Part shown: in pieces, positions 60,543 to 64,000 of the stretch | How the letters are laid out: every line of letters starts with the position of its first letter | How positions within the stretch are numbered: position 1 is the stretch's first letter | NCBI GenBank assembly: GCA_037013495.1 | Contig: CM072809.1 | Span: 3,720,001 to 3,784,000 of the forward strand | DNA from: Hippophae tibetana | Lineage: Eukaryota; Streptophyta; Magnoliopsida; Rosales; Elaeagnaceae | Reading direction: 5' to 3' | DNA length: 64,000 bases | Made by a program: the position numbers and the translations under genes | Notes under the pieces: model-generated | Databases searched by the model: none | What the model saw: only the letters and a program-made list of their open reading frames with translations | What the model was told of the DNA's origin: nothing

Positions 60543-63500
60543 AAAACTGGGACGACCTCAATGATATGATTGAAAATACATGCTATTTTTGTAGGCAAGG
60601 AGATAGATGGTAAACTAGGGTTAATTCTTCCCTTTTGTCTCCAGTTTAGATGTACGAATGGGCCTCTGTATTTATAGTTTACTTTCCCTTGTTTCCTGTC
60701 TACGTTTCCTTGGGAACATGATTTAGCTTTCAGTTCCTCATTCATATGCTGTGCCAATAAGTGTTCTGGCCATGCAAAATAATAATTTTCGTACCTATCC
60801 ATAAAAGTTTTGGAATGAATTTTCTTATTAATTTGATGTCGAATGTTGCTTACTGAATGTCCTCTCTCTGAGTCAAGGTGGAAAAACTTTGATGTGTAAT
60901 TCAAGATAAGGTATCATCACCTACTACTTTTTACATTTTTTTATACGTGTTCGTCTTACAAAAATGGCAATGAAATAAGCTTAGTAACATGCATTGATAA
61001 AGTAATTAATGGAAAGAACAATACCAGTAGACTAAACTGTGCCAGAGGAAATGAATGATACTGCATCTTCTCGTTCTTTCTTCCACATCTTTCTTAACAT
61101 TGTTTCTATTTACAGGTTTTATACAAAAATACGGTAAAAATCATAGGATGGATGTAATTTAGGGGAATAAATGAAAGCCTTAAACAAGCCCTTTAGCTGT
61201 AAATATAAACTTTTTAATAACTTTTGCTTAGATAATTTTATTTTTTTTAATTCTCTCTTTTCGTTACTGTGATGCTCAACTGGTGCTAGTTAGTAATTGC
61301 CCACTTCCAAATAATTATGAACCAAACTTCATGAATAAGCGATTCAAAAACAATCTAATTAGTTTTCAATTCAACAACTACAAAAGTTAAGGATGCATCT
61401 AACTATAGCAAGGGGGAAAACAAAAAATGTAATAACGAATTTGTGATTCAGAACAATTTATAAAAAAAAATGGATCATTTTTGGTGGGAATTTGTTTAAC
61501 GAATATTTTTATATAATTATATAAATATAATAATACTATGTCATATAATATATTTTGTAACTTAATAATACGTGAGGTATTCAAAGCGGACAGTAGATCG
61601 TTTGACTTTTATTTCATTTTTCAAGAATCATTGCACTAAACAAGTTGGTAACTCATGGATTTGGTGGATGAAATATCATTGACGTTCTTAATTGTGAAAC
61701 AAAAGAAACTGACAACTATAATAAATCCGGTTCTTAACTCCGTAATTTGCTCGCTATCCTCTACAGTAAGCCGATTGTGTACGTTGGCTCGTTGAGCAAC
61801 AACCAAACTTCTTTACTCGATGATAGGACATATCTTCAAATAAGGGTTAATTTATAATATCTCTCCAAGTTTTTAAAAATAGTAAAAATACTTTATTGTT
61901 TATTGTTTTTTTTAAATAACAATTATATTATTTATTATTTATTATTTTTACTTTTTAATTTTTTAATGATAATTTGTAATAAAATTTATAAAATTTAAGG
62001 TAGAAACAATAATAAAAGGAATGTAATTGTCTATTTTTTTAAACTTAAAATATGCTATTGTAGTTTTAAAAAACCTCAAAAAAGGTTCTATAATAACTTT
62101 CCCTTCAAAATAATTTGTAAAATGAAAGTTATTTATTTTAAAAAATTAACATATGTGATATTATAATTTGTGAGTAATATTTATACAAATGTGTATTTAA
62201 CATTTTTATTGCTTGTATTTGTAATGAGTGAACTCTTCTCTTATATAGAAGTTATACTATACGTATATATATAATAAAAAATATTATTACTTGCTTTCAC
62301 TTACTATTTATTTTTATTGAAAAAATATATTATATACATAATATTTAAGTATAAATATGATTAAATCATTGAGTTTGTAATAAGTATTTTAATGATAAAA
62401 CTTAAAATCTAAAATCTAAAAAATTATAATTTTATTATATATATATATAATTTATCTATAATTTTATAAATATTATTTTTTTATTTCTTTTATCAAAAGT
62501 TAAAAGAGGGGCATGTACCCCCTAAATCCCAGGTAAATAAGAGTTGACTCTCTATTTTAGTAAGTATTTTTTATTTTAAACTAACCATATTTTGTAATGT
62601 TTTACGTTGTAGATATGATATTTTATCTTTGGAGATGATCATTTGGAGGCAAAGATCATAGAGTTGATTGAAAATATTACTATACGTATTATAGTAATTT
62701 AGTTAAATAAAAAAATTATTAAATGAAGTAAATATTACAAATGATTCTTATATTATAATATGTTGGTTTATTATAATTTGATTATCTTTGTTCTTTAATT
62801 TTAATAAATAAAACTTTTTATTTTCTAAAATGGATTGTTTTTGTATATTGATTAATACAATAAAATATTGAGAACATATCATTTAAGTTATTTATAATAA
62901 TAATAATAATAAATAAATAATATTTATGTTTATAAAATAGTTAATGTTTTGTATTTTAGTTTATATATAACTTACTTATTCACATGGTTTCATTTTTAAC
63001 CTTTTTAAAAAAATATATGTTATTTACATTATAAAAAAACATATGGTGGAAAAATATGTTTTTTTGAATAGTTAAAAATAAAATTTTATGTATAAAAAAA
63101 ACTATATCATATTATTAAATATAAATTAAAACTATTTTTTGTATTATTATAATAGTACATATGTTCATAAAAAATTAAATTAGGGGTTGAGATGGGGCTA
63201 TAACCATGTATTAAAATACTCATAATATCTTCTCTATATCCACCAAAAAAATTTCAATAATTTTAATATCATTTTAAATTATTGTAAATTTTACAAAAAG
63301 TTATACTAGTATGGATAATATTTTTGATATTTACATAAAATTAAATTGTTAATATATTGATAAATGTAAAAATAAATAAAAAACTGTTAAATAAGAGAGA
63401 AATAGATTTTATTATATTTTTATCCAAAAGATTTCAAGAATATGGGTGAAACACGAAATTTGTCGCAAAAAAGTGCCTTAGTTTTGTTTTAGGACAAACA

Positions 63501-64000
63501 CTATTTTACATTAGTTTGGGTTGACGATTACTTTTCCCACGTCCCACTCAATATCAAGAATACATCTCTGCAGTTCTGCACGATCATAAATTAATAAAAT
63601 GTCTATTATTACAACAATGCAAGTTGGAGTGACAATGTGTGTAACAAATTGATGGATATAATTGAATTAGAATCAAAATATTTATATCAAATATAAATTA
63701 AATTAAATTTATTTTAATTTAAATAACTTAAAAAATTAAACTAAGTTTGAATCAATTTGTTAATTTAAAATCAAATTAAAATTGTTGTAATTTTATAATA
63801 CATATATAAAATAGTACGGATTATAGTATAACTTAAAATTAATAATGTTTGAAATATAGTAAAAATTATTTTAAATCTTAATATTTGAATGATAATGTAA
63901 TAAAATATAGTTAATGTATGTATTTCTTGTGATTTATTAATTATTATAACATTATTTTTTTTATTTTTATTGTTTCATTTAATAATATTTGTAATGGTGA
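60543..64000. other. ADNT1 3' region and AT-rich intergenic DNA
   Basis: The first 350-400 bp are of mixed composition and probably include the ADNT1 3'UTR. From about 61.1 kb the DNA is AT-rich without a gene. A GGGGCATGTACCCCCTAAATCCC-like patch at about 62509-62531 resembles the edge of a repetitive element, but I could not bound it. Confidence 0.5.

Noticed and set aside
1..64000. tRNA genes, bacterial or organellar insertions
   Set aside because: Scanning for T-loop GGTTC-ANNCC patterns with acceptor-stem pairing and for plastid or mitochondrial gene fragments gave nothing convincing; a dedicated search could still find some.

Overview
The window is nuclear DNA from a flowering plant, almost certainly a eudicot. 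Intergenic DNA is very AT-rich, genes carry GT-AG introns, and the readable proteins are plant-specific families (TBL acetyltransferase, DUF3133/EDR4-like, GH3/JAR1, ADNT1). Transposon debris is mostly copia, hAT-like and LINE-like. Species cannot be fixed from the sequence.

Layout. 1-4.5 kb: AT-rich intergenic DNA with a 529-bp hAT-like element (8-bp target-site duplication) and a TRIM-like direct repeat. 4.8-5.8 kb (+): a two-exon gene for a 51-residue one-helix membrane protein, called succinate dehydrogenase subunit 8 (SDH8), with site II motifs upstream. 8.5-12.9 kb (-): three-exon TBL O-acetyltransferase of the TBL25/26 type. 17.5-22.4 kb (-): five-exon DUF3133/EDR4-like gene with a probable transposon in intron 1. 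22.4-35.5 kb: gene-poor DNA with a diverged tandem duplication and a broken PB1-domain gene. 35.6-36.1 kb (-): an unnamed small plant protein. 38.3-39.3 kb (-): decayed DUF4283-type retroelement. 39.7-47.9 kb: a copia element, 3'-truncated and coding-broken, between two near-identical 1.83-kb host segments. 47.8-53.2 kb (-): JAR1-type GH3 jasmonate-amino acid synthetase with a 5'UTR intron. 55.9-60.5 kb (+): eight-exon mitochondrial adenine nucleotide carrier ADNT1, with a 5S rRNA-derived sequence in intron 1. 60.5-64 kb: AT-rich intergenic DNA.

The gene set SDH8, TBL25/26, DUF3133, JAR1, ADNT1 matches, from memory, gene neighbourhoods that are split over Arabidopsis loci around At2g46370-At2g46390, At4g01080-At4g01100 and At1g01430-At1g01440. 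This looks like an unfractionated ancestral block. The genes are not an operon: they act in the mitochondrion (SDH8, ADNT1), Golgi/cell wall (TBL), immune regulation (EDR4-like) and jasmonate signalling (JAR1).

Most striking: the copia element begins inside the last coding exon of JAR1, 25 codons before the stop. The host DNA on its left, including that JAR1 tail, recurs on its right joined to an intact, element-free JAR1. Either two haplotypes (inserted and empty) were fused in assembly, or an unequal exchange really occurred.
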